A DNA stretch of 64,000 nt from Mycobacterium sp. E3198 (lineage in GTDB: Bacteria > Actinomycetota > Actinomycetes > Mycobacteriales > Mycobacteriaceae): positions 1 to 64,000 of the forward strand of contig NZ_LZIS01000001.1 in the NCBI RefSeq assembly GCF_001667015.1, in the 5' to 3' direction. The translations under genes were made by a program, and so were the position numbers. Under the pieces are notes generated by a model. The model had not been told where the DNA came from, made no database searches, and saw only the letters and a list, made by a program, of their open reading frames with translations. Positions 28,755-38,225 of this stretch are shown here, in pieces (positions within the stretch are counted from its first letter, which is position 1; every line of letters starts with the position of its first letter).

Positions 28755-30317
28755 CTAGCACTTGGCGCCGCTGGGTGGCGTACCGCCGCCGAGCAGATAC
28801 TCCGTCACGTAGTCGTCGATGCAGCTGTCTCCCTGGAAGACCACCGTGTGCTGGGTTCCGTTGAAGGTCAGCAGCGACCCACGCAGCTCGTTCGCCAGGT
28901 CGACCCCGGCCTTGTACGGGGTCGCCGGGTCGTGCGTCGTCGACACAACCACCGTCGGCGCCAGGCCGGGCGCCGAGATCTCGTGCGGCTTGCTGGTGGG
29001 CGGCACCGGCCAGAACGCGCAGGTGCCCAGCGGGGCGTCGCCGGTGAACTGGCCGTAGCTCATGAAGGGGGCGATCTCCCGCGACCGGCGGTCTTCGTCG
29101 ATGACCTTGGCGCGGTCCGTAATCGGCGGCTGGTCAACGCAATTGATCGCCACCCGCGCGTCGGTGGCGTTCGTGTAATGCCCCTTCGGGTCGCGGCGCA
29201 TGTACATGTCCGCCAGCGCCAGCATGGTGTCGCCGCGGTGGTCCACCAGCTCGGACAGGCCGTCGGTCAGGTGGTGCCACAGCGACGGCGAGTACAGCGC
29301 CATGATGGTGCCCACGATGGCGTCAGCGTAGCTCAGCCCGCGGGGGTCCTTCGTCGGGATCGGCCTGCCCACCATCGGGTTGTTCGGGTCGACCATCGGG
29401 TCGACCAGGCTGTGATAGACGGCGACGGCCTTGGCCGGGTCGGTGCCCAGCGGGCAGGTCGGCTGCTTGGCGCAGTCCGCCGCGTAGTCGTTGAACGCGT
29501 CCTGAAATCCCTTGGCCTGACGCAGGTCTGCCTCGACCTGGTCGGCGTTGGGGTCGACGGCACCGTCGAGGATCATGGCCCGCACCTTGGTGGGGTACGC
29601 CTCGGCGTAGGCGGAGCCGATCCGGGTGCCGTACGAGTAGCCGAGGTAGGTCAGCTTGTCATCCCCCAGGGCCGCGCGGATGGCGTCCAGGTCGCGGGCG
29701 ACGTTGACGGTGCCCGCGTTGGCCAGGAAGTTCTTGCCCATCTTGTCGACGCAACGGGCGACGAACTGCTTGGTCTCGTCCTCGATGTGGGCCACCCCGG
29801 CGGGGCTGTAGTCGACGTTCGGCTCGGTGCGCAGCCGGTCGTTGTCGGCGTCGGAGTTGCACCAGATCGCCGGCCGCGAGTTGCCCACCCCGCGCGGGTC
29901 GAAGCCGACCAGGTCGAACCGTTCCCGGATCCGTTTGGGGAGCGACTGGACGACGCTCAACGCGGCCTCGATGCCGGACTCGCCGGGGCCGCCGGGATTG
30001 ATCACCAGCGAGCCGATCTTGTCCCCCGTCGCCGGAAACCGAATCATTGCCAGGGTCGCGACGTCGCCGTCGAGGTGGTCGTAGTCGACGGGCACGGCGA
30101 GCCGGCCGCACATCGCGCCGCTGGGGATCTTGGCTTTCGGGTTGGACGAGCGGCACGGGGTCCATTCCACCGCCTGGCCCAGCTTCGGTGACTTCATGAG
30201 GGCGCGTCCGTTGACCACGCGCAGGCAGCCCGCGACCGTCAGCGCCACGGCAGCGATCGCCGTCCAGATCAGCAGCGTGCGCGCGATCCTGTCGCGGCGA
30301 GACACTCTCATGCTCAC
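28755..30317 (-). CDS. caeA: Cell-envelope serine protease CaeA/Hip1
   Basis: This 520-residue protein has the same length as M. tuberculosis Hip1 (Rv2224c), a cell-wall protease that processes GroEL2 and dampens host responses. Catalytic serine S228 (GYSYGTRIG) and histidine H490 (GTQHTVVF) fall at the same residue numbers, with the aspartate in TTHDPATPY. The N-terminus has a basic patch, a hydrophobic segment and a lipobox-like VAGC with Cys31, consistent with membrane anchoring. GTG 30317 or ATG 30311 can start it. The adjacent paralogue on the same strand is about 160 bp downstream. Confidence 0.94.
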   Translation of the reverse strand: MSMRVSRRDRIARTLLIWTAIAAVALTVAGCLRVVNGRALMKSPKLGQAVEWTPCRSSNPKAKIPSGAMCGRLAVPVDYDHLDGDVATLAMIRFPATGDKIGSLVINPGGPGESGIEAALSVVQSLPKRIRERFDLVGFDPRGVGNSRPAIWCNSDADNDRLRTEPNVDYSPAGVAHIEDETKQFVARCVDKMGKNFLANAGTVNVARDLDAIRAALGDDKLTYLGYSYGTRIGSAYAEAYPTKVRAMILDGAVDPNADQVEADLRQAKGFQDAFNDYAADCAKQPTCPLGTDPAKAVAVYHSLVDPMVDPNNPMVGRPIPTKDPRGLSYADAIVGTIMALYSPSLWHHLTDGLSELVDHRGDTMLALADMYMRRDPKGHYTNATDARVAINCVDQPPITDRAKVIDEDRRSREIAPFMSYGQFTGDAPLGTCAFWPVPPTSKPHEISAPGLAPTVVVSTTHDPATPYKAGVDLANELRGSLLTFNGTQHTVVFQGDSCIDDYVTEYLLGGGTPPSGAKC

Positions 30318-30369
30318 CTATGCTGCCAGAGCCAACCTGAGATTCTGATGAGCGGTTCGGTGCGCCTGA

Positions 30370-31761
30370 CTACCCGGCCGCCGTGAGCAGTTCTTCCATC
30401 GCGACCGCGAAGTCGTCGGCCATCTCCCACAGGTCCGGCAGCAACTCCGGGCACGAGATCAGCCCGACGTCCAGGGTGCCGCACAGCGACATCACCGTGA
30501 TGTTGAGGCCCGAACCGTGAAAGATCGGCCCGAGCGGATACATCGCCTTGACCTCACACCCCAGCAGATACAGCGGAACCTGAGGGCCCGGGACGTTGGA
30601 GACCACCAGATTGTGCACCGGCGCGCTCTGGGTCAACCGCGAGCTCGCATACAGCCGCATCGCGATCCCGTACACCGCGGGCGCGGCGAACTGCGACCAG
30701 TCCTGCAGCAGTGACGCCCCGATGGCCGAACTATGCTGCTTGGCAACAGAATTCGCTTCGGCGATGGCCCTCAGGCGCTCGACCGGGTCGGCGATGTCGG
30801 TGTGCAGGCTGGAGAACATCGCCGAAACCTGGTTGCGGCCGGGGCGATCGGTCTTGCCGTGGACCGAAACCGGCACCGACGCCACCAGCGGCGCCTCGGG
30901 CAGGGTATTGCGCTCGGCCAGGTACTGGCGCAGCACCCCGGACACCAGGGCCATCACCACGTCGTTGACCTTGACGCCGAAGTGGTTCTTCACCTTCTTG
31001 ACGTCCTCGAGGTCCAGCTGGGCGTAGGCGATGTTGCGGCGCCCGGTGATGCTGGCGTTGAAGGCCGTCCGCGGCGCGGCGAACGGACGCGCCATCGCCT
31101 GGCCCTCGACGGCCTTGCGCACCGTGGCGACAACCGAGGACACGGTCTGGGGCACGACGTTGGCCAGGTGCAGTGGGCGGCGGGCGAACCGGACCAGCCC
31201 GCCCGCCGCGATCTGCCAGCCGGTGCCGCCGCCGACGCCCTCCACCGGCTCCGGCGCGGGCGCGTCGGCCTCGGTCGCGCACAGCTGCGACATCAGGTTG
31301 GCGCCGGTGACACCGTCCACCCCGGAGTGGTGCACCTTGGTCATCACCGCCACGCGTCCGTCGGCGTGGCAATCGGTGCCCGCCACCCCTTCGATGACCC
31401 ACATCTCCCACAGTGGCCGCCCCCGATCCAGCGGCAGCGACGCGATGTGGCCGCAGATCTCCGACAACTCGCTGCGGCCGCCCGGCGGCGGCAACCCGAT
31501 GCGGTGCAGGTGGCGGTCGACGTCGAAGTCCTCGTCGTCCACCCACACCGGGTGGTCGAGGTTCAGCGGGCTGTCGGCGAGCTTCTCCCGGAACTGCGGC
31601 ATCGCCCGCAGGCGCAGGGTCAACGCGTCGCGCAGCCGCTCGAAGGTGTAGCCGCCCGGCATCGTGGAGGTGTCCACCTCCACGATCGAGCAAACGTGCA
31701 TGGGCTGCGAGGGGGTCTCCAGGTAGAGGAAACTGGCGTCGAGTCCGCTGAGCCGCTGCAT
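30370..31761 (-). CDS. Wax ester synthase / diacylglycerol acyltransferase
   Basis: A 463-residue member of the WS/DGAT family that uses acyl-CoA to esterify diacylglycerol or fatty alcohol for storage lipid. The N-terminus MQRLSGLDASFLYLET is the family's standard opening, and the active-site HHxxxDG motif is HHSGVDG at residues 144-150 (H144, H145, D149). Later family motifs are NDVVMALVSGVLRQYL and the C-terminal NLVVSNVPGPQVPLY. ATG at 31761 fits the family N-terminus; a TTG three codons earlier is less likely. It is divergent from panB. I do not recall such a gene at this place in M. tuberculosis. Confidence 0.88.
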   Translation of the reverse strand: MQRLSGLDASFLYLETPSQPMHVCSIVEVDTSTMPGGYTFERLRDALTLRLRAMPQFREKLADSPLNLDHPVWVDDEDFDVDRHLHRIGLPPPGGRSELSEICGHIASLPLDRGRPLWEMWVIEGVAGTDCHADGRVAVMTKVHHSGVDGVTGANLMSQLCATEADAPAPEPVEGVGGGTGWQIAAGGLVRFARRPLHLANVVPQTVSSVVATVRKAVEGQAMARPFAAPRTAFNASITGRRNIAYAQLDLEDVKKVKNHFGVKVNDVVMALVSGVLRQYLAERNTLPEAPLVASVPVSVHGKTDRPGRNQVSAMFSSLHTDIADPVERLRAIAEANSVAKQHSSAIGASLLQDWSQFAAPAVYGIAMRLYASSRLTQSAPVHNLVVSNVPGPQVPLYLLGCEVKAMYPLGPIFHGSGLNITVMSLCGTLDVGLISCPELLPDLWEMADDFAVAMEELLTAAG

Positions 31762-31894
31762 GGCCGCCAATGGTATGTCTCACACCACTCGGGCGGTGCA
31801 ATTGACCTGAACAAATGGCAGAATGGTGCGAGTCCGACGAACCCGGGGACCTGAAGGGCCACGAGGATCGACCAGACCACTACCAGGGACAATG

Positions 31895-32740
31895 ATGTCT
31901 GAGCAGAACGTTTACGGCGCAAACTCGTCCGCGCCCGCCAAGATGCCGACCAAGATTCGCACGCACCACCTGCAGAAAATGAAGGCCGAGGGCCACAAGT
32001 GGGCGATGCTCACGGCCTACGACTATTCGACCGCCAGGATCTTCGACGACGCCGGCATCCCGGTGTTGCTGGTCGGCGATTCGGCCGCCAACGTCGTCTA
32101 CGGCTACGACACCACGGTGCCCGTGTCGGTCGACGAACTCATCCCGCTGGTTCGCGGCGTGGCTCGCGGGGCCCAGCACGCGATGGTCGTCGCCGACCTA
32201 CCGTTCGGCAGCTACGAAGCGGGCCCGGCCGCCGCGCTGGCCGCCGCCACCCGGTTCTTGAAGGAGGGCGGCGCGCACGCCGTCAAGCTCGAGGGCGGTG
32301 AGCGGGTGGCCGACCAGATCGCCTGCCTGACCGCGGCGGGCATCCCGGTCATGGCGCACATCGGCTTCACGCCGCAAAGCGTGAACAGCCTCGGCGGGTT
32401 CCGGGTGCAGGGCCGCGGCGACGCCGCCGAACAGACCGTGCACGACGCGATCGCCGTCGCCGAGGCCGGGGCGTTCTCGGTCGTGATGGAGATGGTGCCG
32501 GCGGAATTGGCCACCCAGATCACCGGCAAGCTCACCATCCCGACCATCGGGATCGGCGCCGGGCCCAACTGCGACGCCCAGGTCCTGGTGTGGCAGGACA
32601 TGGCGGGCCTGAGCACCGGCAAGCCCGCCCGGTTCGTCAAGCGGTTCGCCGACATCGGCGGCGAGTTGCGCGGCGCCGCAGCGCAATACGCGGAGGAAGT
32701 GGCCGGCGGCGTGTTCCCCGCCGACGAGCACTGCTTCTGA
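31895..32740 (+). CDS. panB: 3-methyl-2-oxobutanoate hydroxymethyltransferase PanB
   Basis: PanB makes ketopantoate from 2-oxoisovalerate and 5,10-methylene-THF, the first step of pantothenate and CoA synthesis. The Mg-binding [12 protein letters not shown] and the substrate segments [13 protein letters not shown] and [10 protein letters not shown] are all present, with the catalytic glutamate in EMVPAELA. Starting at the second ATG (31895, MSEQNVYG) gives 281 residues, equal to M. tuberculosis; the adjacent ATG at 31892 would add one residue. The 2-oxoisovalerate substrate links it to the IlvE pathway at the start of the window. Confidence 0.95.
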   Translation: MSEQNVYGANSSAPAKMPTKIRTHHLQKMKAEGHKWAMLTAYDYSTARIFDDAGIPVLLVGDSAANVVYGYDTTVPVSVDELIPLVRGVARGAQHAMVVADLPFGSYEAGPAAALAAATRFLKEGGAHAVKLEGGERVADQIACLTAAGIPVMAHIGFTPQSVNSLGGFRVQGRGDAAEQTVHDAIAVAEAGAFSVVMEMVPAELATQITGKLTIPTIGIGAGPNCDAQVLVWQDMAGLSTGKPARFVKRFADIGGELRGAAAQYAEEVAGGVFPADEHCF

Positions 32741-32929
32741 CCCTCACCCCCGCTCGAAGTTGCCACGAGCTCGCCGTGACGGGCTTGTGACCGCTCGTTA
32801 AGTCGATCCTGTCCAGACAAGGATTTGCTGAAATCCCTTGTCTGACAGCGAGCGTACGATTTCTTATGTACACATTCACGACTCCGCGGGCGGGGGGTTG
32901 ACCACATAACCGGCACTCGTGGTGGCTTC
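32741..32929. promoter_or_regulatory. Intergenic region with inverted repeat before the GH5-like gene
   Basis: A 189-bp gap between panB and the glycosidase gene. At about 32816-32841 lies an imperfect inverted repeat (ACAAGGATTT-GCTG-AAATC-C-CTTGT) in a locally AT-richer stretch. It may be the panB terminator or an operator for the downstream gene. No clear -10/-35 pair was found. Confidence 0.45.
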
Positions 32930-34096
32930 GTGCACCGCCGAACGGTCCTGAAGTTGCCGCTGCTATTGGCAGGAGGCGCCGCCCTGGCCCGAGCACCTCG
33001 CGCCACCGCGCAACCTCCCCGCGGCGCCCCGGATGCAAGCCGCTGGTCCACCGACCGCGCCAACCGCTGGTACCAGGCGCAGGGCTGGCTCGTCGGCGCG
33101 AATTTCGTGACGTCGAACGCCATCAATCAACTCGAGATGTTTCAGGCCGACACCTACGACCCGGGACGCATCGACACCGAGCTGGGCTGGGCCCAGCTCC
33201 ACGGGTTCAACACCGTCCGGGTCTTCCTGCACGATCAGCTCTGGACCCAGGATGCCCGCGGATTCCAAGGCCGCCTCGCCCAGTTCGTCGACCTCGCCGC
33301 GCGGCACGGCATCAAACCGCTGTTCGTGCTGTTCGACTCCTGCTGGGATCCCTTCCCGCATGCGGGCAGGCAACCCGAACCGAGGCCGGGCGTGCACAAC
33401 TCCGGCTGGGTGCAGAGTCCCGGCGCCGACCGCCTGGGCGATCGCGGCTACGCCCGCGTCCTGCGCGGCTACGTCACGTCGGTGCTGACCCAATTCCGCA
33501 ATGACGACCGGGTTTTGGGCTGGGACCTGTGGAACGAGCCCGACAATCCCTCCCGCTACTACCGCGCGGTCGAGCGGGACGACAAGCTGAACCTCGTCGC
33601 CGACCTGCTTCCGCAGGTGTTCGCGTGGGCACGCTCGGCCGATCCCTGCCAACCGTTGACGAGCGGCGTGTGGCACGGCGAACCCGAAGAGGACGCGGAC
33701 CTGCGCGACACCATCCGCGGCATTCAGCTCGACAACTCCGACGTCGTCACGTTCCACAGCTACGACGAGCCGGCCGACTTCGAGGCGCGCATCGCGGAGC
33801 TCGAACCGCACGGAAGGCCGATCCTGTGCACCGAGTACCTGGCCCGGTCGCTCGGCAGCACCGTAGAGGGCATCCTGCCAATTGCCAAGGGGCATAACGT
33901 CGGTGCGATCAACTGGGGACTGGTCGCCGGCAAGACCCAGACCTACTTCCCCTGGGACTCGTGGGAGCACCCCTATTCGGAGCCCCCCGACGTCTGGTTC
34001 CACGACCTCCTCGGCGCCGACGGGCGGGCCTACCGGAACAGCGAAAGCCAAACGATCCGTCACCTGGCGGGCCTGGCGATGCACCTCAGCCCGTAG
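32930..34096 (+). CDS. Secreted GH5-like glycoside hydrolase (mannanase/cellulase-like)
   Basis: The 388-residue protein has a short Tat-type leader with twin arginines (RRTVLKLP, then a hydrophobic stretch and an ARA/ATA cleavage region near residue 27). The rest resembles a GH5-type TIM barrel: HGFNTVRVFLHDQLW, GWDLWNEPDN with the probable acid/base E203, and ILCTEYLAR with probable nucleophile E302. The substrate could be a beta-mannan or beta-glucan; this cannot be decided. The start is GTG 32930. It is inserted between panB and the CYTH-CHAD gene relative to M. tuberculosis; a related protein there is, I believe, Rv3096. Confidence 0.78.
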   Translation: MHRRTVLKLPLLLAGGAALARAPRATAQPPRGAPDASRWSTDRANRWYQAQGWLVGANFVTSNAINQLEMFQADTYDPGRIDTELGWAQLHGFNTVRVFLHDQLWTQDARGFQGRLAQFVDLAARHGIKPLFVLFDSCWDPFPHAGRQPEPRPGVHNSGWVQSPGADRLGDRGYARVLRGYVTSVLTQFRNDDRVLGWDLWNEPDNPSRYYRAVERDDKLNLVADLLPQVFAWARSADPCQPLTSGVWHGEPEEDADLRDTIRGIQLDNSDVVTFHSYDEPADFEARIAELEPHGRPILCTEYLARSLGSTVEGILPIAKGHNVGAINWGLVAGKTQTYFPWDSWEHPYSEPPDVWFHDLLGADGRAYRNSESQTIRHLAGLAMHLSP

Positions 34097-34179
34097 CGGA
34101 TGGGGAACGGCCGCTCACGCGCGCCCCGCGGTATGGCACCCTATGGGTGCCCGTCCTCCCGCCTCAATCGGAGTCGAGA

Positions 34180-35679
34180 ATGCCCGCCAAAGCGCCCAAC
34201 ACCTCGCGCCATCTGGAGGTGGAGCGCAAGTTCGACGTCGTGGAGTCCACGGTGTCGCCGTCGTTCGAAGGCATCGCCGCCGTCGATCACGTCGACAAGT
34301 CGCCGATCGAGTCGCTGGACGCGACGTATTTCGACACCCCGACGCATGATCTGGCGCGCAACAAGATCACGCTGCGGCGTCGCACCGGCGGTCACGACGC
34401 GGGCTGGCATTTGAAGTTGCCGGCCGGCCCGGAAGCCCGCACCGAGGTTCGCGCGCCGCTGGACGCGTCGGAGCAGGAGGTGCCCGGCGAGTTGCGGGAC
34501 ATCGTGCTCGCGATCGTCCGCGAACGGCCGCTCGAACCCGTCGCACGCATCAGCACCGAACGCGAAACCCAGGTGCTGTACGGCTCGGACGGGGCGGCGC
34601 TGGCGGAATTCAGCAACGACCACGTCACCGCGTGGGCGGCCGGCAACTCCGAGGCTCCCCCCGCCGAACAGGAATGGCGCGAGTGGGAACTCGAGTTGGT
34701 CGAAAACAACGGGGCGGCCGACACCGAGCTGTTGGCTCGGCTGAGCAACCGGCTGCTCGACGCCGGAGCCGCGCCCGCCGGTCACGGGTCCAAGCTGGCC
34801 CGCGTGCTCGGCGAAACGGCGCGGCCCGACGAGACGCAGCAGCCTGCCGACCCGGTGCACCGGGCGGTGGCCGAGCAGGTCGCCGAGCTGCTCGTGTGGG
34901 ATCGTGCGGTGCGTGCCGACGCCTACGACGCCGTGCACCAGATGCGGGTGACCATCCGCAAGATCCGCAGCCTGCTGGCCGACTCCCAGGGCGCGGCCGA
35001 ATCGTCCGGAATCGCCTGGATTCAGGACGAATTGCGCGAACTCGCCAACGTGCTGGGCGTGGCCCGCGACGCCGAGGTGCTCGCCGAGCGCTACCAACGG
35101 GCGCTGGACAAGCTGCCGCCGGAGCTGGTGCGGGGCCGCATCCGCGAACGCCTCGTGGAGGGTGCCCGTCGCCGCTACCAGACCGGGCTGCGGCGGTCGC
35201 TGATCGCGATGCGCTCGCAGCGATACTTCCGCCTGCTCGACGCCCTCGACGCGTGGGTCGCGGAAATCCCCGCCGCCGCGCCGGGCGACGAGGGGGCCCC
35301 TGTGACCCTCGAGGCGGCCTACCAGAAGGTCCGCAAGGCCGCCAAGGCCGCGGCGGCGGTGGAACCGGGCGCCGAAGCCGAACTCGACCTGGCGCTGCAC
35401 CGAATCCGCAAGCGCGCCAAGCGGCTTCGCTACACCGCGGCGGCCACCGGCGCCGCGCGGGTGTCCGAGCAGGCGAAGGTCATCCAGACGCTGCTGGGCG
35501 ACCATCAGGACAGCGTGGTCAGCCGCGAACACCTGGGTCACCAGGCCGAGGCCGCACACACCGCCGGCGAGGACACCTTCACCTACGGTCTGCTGTATCA
35601 GCAGGAGGCCGACCTGGCCGAGCGGTGCCGCCAACAGCTCGACGAGGCGCTGCGCAGGCTCTCGAAGGCGGTGCGCTGA
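34180..35679 (+). CDS. CYTH and CHAD domain protein (Rv2226-like)
   Basis: The 499-residue protein has an N-terminal CYTH domain (about 10-205) marked by the metal-binding ExExK motif in LEVERKFDV, and a C-terminal CHAD domain (about 220-499) with the conserved His/Arg/Lys helices VHQMRVTIRKIRSLL and LHRIRKRAKRLRY. CYTH domains bind triphosphates and CHAD domains bind inorganic polyphosphate, so it probably acts in polyphosphate or phosphate metabolism; the exact reaction is unknown. ATG 34180 (MPAKAPNTSRHLEVE) is the natural start. M. tuberculosis Rv2226 has a similar size (about 513). Confidence 0.9.
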   Translation: MPAKAPNTSRHLEVERKFDVVESTVSPSFEGIAAVDHVDKSPIESLDATYFDTPTHDLARNKITLRRRTGGHDAGWHLKLPAGPEARTEVRAPLDASEQEVPGELRDIVLAIVRERPLEPVARISTERETQVLYGSDGAALAEFSNDHVTAWAAGNSEAPPAEQEWREWELELVENNGAADTELLARLSNRLLDAGAAPAGHGSKLARVLGETARPDETQQPADPVHRAVAEQVAELLVWDRAVRADAYDAVHQMRVTIRKIRSLLADSQGAAESSGIAWIQDELRELANVLGVARDAEVLAERYQRALDKLPPELVRGRIRERLVEGARRRYQTGLRRSLIAMRSQRYFRLLDALDAWVAEIPAAAPGDEGAPVTLEAAYQKVRKAAKAAAAVEPGAEAELDLALHRIRKRAKRLRYTAAATGAARVSEQAKVIQTLLGDHQDSVVSREHLGHQAEAAHTAGEDTFTYGLLYQQEADLAERCRQQLDEALRRLSKAVR

Positions 35680-35698
35680 GTCTGGTGGGGCGCCCCGA

Positions 35699-36265
35699 TC
35701 AGTCGTGCTCGGCCTCGTAGCGCAGCAGGACCGTGCCGCCCGGGAAGGTGCGGTTCTCCAACAGTCGCAGCGAGATCCATGACGGCAGCGTCGGGAAGAA
35801 CGGAGTGCCGCCACCCACGGCGGTGGGTGTGACCACGATCCGGTACTCGTCCACCAGCCCGGCCCGCACGATCGGTGCGGCCAGCGTCGCGCCGGCCACC
35901 TCCAGCCTGCCGTCGGTTTCGGCCTTCAGCTTCGTTACCACCTCGACCGGGTCGCCGCGTTCCAGGCGGGAGTTCCAGTCGACGGAGTCCAGGGTGCGCG
36001 AGAACACGACCTTCGGCATGTCGCGCCAGGTGCGGGCGAACTCGACGATCAGAGGGGTGGCGTCCGGGGCCGTGTCGGCGGTCGGCCAATACGCGGACAT
36101 CAGTTCGTAGAGGCGCCGCCCGTAGCACGACAGGGCGGTCTCCCGCTCGAAGTCGTTCCAGTACTGATGCAGTTCTTCGCTCGGGTCGGCCCAGTCGATG
36201 TTGCCTCGTGCGTCGGCGATGTATCCGTCCACGGACACGTTGAAGCCATAGATGAGTTTGCCCAT
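35699..36265 (-). CDS. Dihydrofolate reductase / RibD C-terminal family protein
   Basis: A 188-residue protein with the RibD_C/DHFR-like fold: GKLIYGFNVSVDGYIAD at the start, CYGRRLYELM, PKVVFSRTL, and GGATL-like EVAGATLAAPIVRAGLVDEYRI. These stand-alone reductases bind NADPH, but their substrates are usually unknown. ATG 36265 gives the family N-terminus; the frame extends further upstream over the rnpB end without family sequence. It is convergent with the CYTH-CHAD gene, 19 bp between stops. Confidence 0.82.
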   Translation of the reverse strand: MGKLIYGFNVSVDGYIADARGNIDWADPSEELHQYWNDFERETALSCYGRRLYELMSAYWPTADTAPDATPLIVEFARTWRDMPKVVFSRTLDSVDWNSRLERGDPVEVVTKLKAETDGRLEVAGATLAAPIVRAGLVDEYRIVVTPTAVGGGTPFFPTLPSWISLRLLENRTFPGGTVLLRYEAEHD

Positions 36266-36327
36266 GCAGATCAGACTGCACCGGAGGGCAAAACTCATCG
36301 CGACGCCACACCCGGTCGTAGAGGCGG

Positions 36328-36748
<421 letters not shown>

Positions 36749-36810
36749 CGCTCCACGGTACCCGCTGCGCAACCTGCTGACCAGCATCTCACGAGCGGCT
36801 TTGACGATTG

Positions 36811-36831
36811 AGCAATTTATCAATCATTGCT
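36811..36831. promoter_or_regulatory. AT-rich inverted repeat upstream of P450 gene
   Basis: AGCAAT (36811-36816) and ATTGCT (36826-36831) form a perfect inverted repeat with a 9-bp spacer, within about 50 bp of unusually AT-rich DNA. It lies 30 bp before the P450 start, where a TetR- or MarR-type regulator would bind. No such regulator gene is adjacent. Confidence 0.5.
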
Positions 36832-36861
36832 AAATAAGTGTATTGGTGCCACGCTGACCGC

Positions 36862-38031
36862 ATGACAGATACCGAAGGATTCGTCGATCAGTCGGTGACG
36901 GGTCTGGCTGAGCCACAACCGATGTACAAGGCGCTGCGCGAAACGACCCCGGTGTTCCGCTCCCCGCAGGCGGTGGTCCTCAGCCGCCTCGCCGATATCG
37001 AGATGGCGCTCAAGCACACCGAACTGTTTTCGTCGAACATGGACGCCGTCGACCTCGGCAACATCCGGCCGATGATCCCGTTGCAGATCGACCCGCCCGA
37101 GCACGCCAAGTACCGCCGCATCCTCGACCCGCTGTTCACCCCGCGCGAGATGGCCCGGCGCGAGCCCGGCGTCACCGAGCTGGTGAACCAGATGATCGAC
37201 CGCTTCGCCGGCCGCGGCGAGTGCGACTTCCACGAGGAGTTCGCGGTCCCCCTGCCCTGCACCGTCTTTTTGCAGTTGCTCGGCCTGCCGCTGGGGGATC
37301 TCGACCAATTCCTGGTGTGGAAGGACCACATCATCCGGCCGGAGGGCGACTCGGGCTTCGACCGCCGCCACGAGACCGGCGCCCCCACAGCGCAACAAAT
37401 CTACGACTACTTCGACCGCGCGATCGACGACCACATCGCCAACCCCCGCGACGACGTGCTGTCCGCGATGATCGCGGCCACCATCGAGGGCCAGCCACTG
37501 TCTCGCGAGGAGCTGCTCGACATCTGCTTCCTCTTCCTCATCGCGGGGCTGGACACGGTCACCGACTCGCTCGACTGCTTCTTCGTGTACCTGGCCCGCC
37601 ATCCCGACCACCGCCACCAGCTCGTCGAGCAGCCCGACATCCTGCCGAGCGCCATCGAGGAGCTGTTGCGTTGGGAGACACCGGTTCCCGGGGTGGCCCG
37701 GGTGGCCATGCAGGACACCGAGGTGGGCGGCTGCCCGATCAGCAAGGGCGAGCGGGTCAGCCCGTTGCTCGGCGCGGCCAACACCGATCCCGCGGAGTTC
37801 GCAGATCCCGACCTGGTGGATTTCAGCCGCAACCCGAACCGGCACCGCGCGTTCGGCGGTGGGCCGCACCGCTGCCTCGGGTCCCACCTGGCGCGCATGG
37901 AACTGCGGGTGGCGCTGCGCGAATTCCACCGCCGCATACCGGATTACGAGATCAAGCCGGGCACGCAGTTGATGTACACCGCGGCGCTGCGCTCGGTGGA
38001 GTCGCTGCCGCTGGTCTTCCCGGCGGCATGA
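36862..38031 (+). CDS. Cytochrome P450
   Basis: A 389-residue soluble bacterial P450 monooxygenase. The heme-ligand motif is FGGGPHRCLG with C338; the I-helix oxygen-binding motif is AGLDTVTDS; the K-helix ExxR is in EELLRWETPVP. The ATG at 36862 (MTDTEGFVDQ) was chosen; the frame runs 24 bp further up. Its stop overlaps the ferredoxin start (ATGA), so its likely electron donor is encoded directly behind it. With the flanking alcohol and aldehyde dehydrogenases it could start an oxidation route hydroxyl-aldehyde-acid. The substrate and CYP family are not determined. Confidence 0.93.
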   Translation: MTDTEGFVDQSVTGLAEPQPMYKALRETTPVFRSPQAVVLSRLADIEMALKHTELFSSNMDAVDLGNIRPMIPLQIDPPEHAKYRRILDPLFTPREMARREPGVTELVNQMIDRFAGRGECDFHEEFAVPLPCTVFLQLLGLPLGDLDQFLVWKDHIIRPEGDSGFDRRHETGAPTAQQIYDYFDRAIDDHIANPRDDVLSAMIAATIEGQPLSREELLDICFLFLIAGLDTVTDSLDCFFVYLARHPDHRHQLVEQPDILPSAIEELLRWETPVPGVARVAMQDTEVGGCPISKGERVSPLLGAANTDPAEFADPDLVDFSRNPNRHRAFGGGPHRCLGSHLARMELRVALREFHRRIPDYEIKPGTQLMYTAALRSVESLPLVFPAA

Positions 38032-38222
38032 CCCACGTTAGCGTCGATCCCGACCGCTGCACCGGGCACGGGCGCTGCTACACGCTGGCGCCCGACGTGT
38101 TCGACGCCGACGAGGTCGGTCACTGCGTCGTGCTCGTGGCCGACGTCTCGGGGGACCTCGAGGCGCAGGCCGTCGCCGGCGAGCAGAACTGCCCGGAGCA
38201 GGCGATCACGCTGTCCCGGTAG
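38028..38222 (+). CDS. [3Fe-4S]-type ferredoxin
   Basis: This 64-residue ferredoxin has the P450-partner motif C11-x2-H-x2-C17 ... C55-P, with the second position of the canonical four-cysteine set replaced by His14 (CTGHGRC). Only three cysteines remain, consistent with a 3Fe-4S cluster or a variant cluster with His ligation, as known for several mycobacterial P450-linked ferredoxins. It overlaps the P450 stop by 4 bp and should transfer electrons to it. Confidence 0.92.
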   Translation: MTHVSVDPDRCTGHGRCYTLAPDVFDADEVGHCVVLVADVSGDLEAQAVAGEQNCPEQAITLSR

Positions 38223-38225
38223 GTT

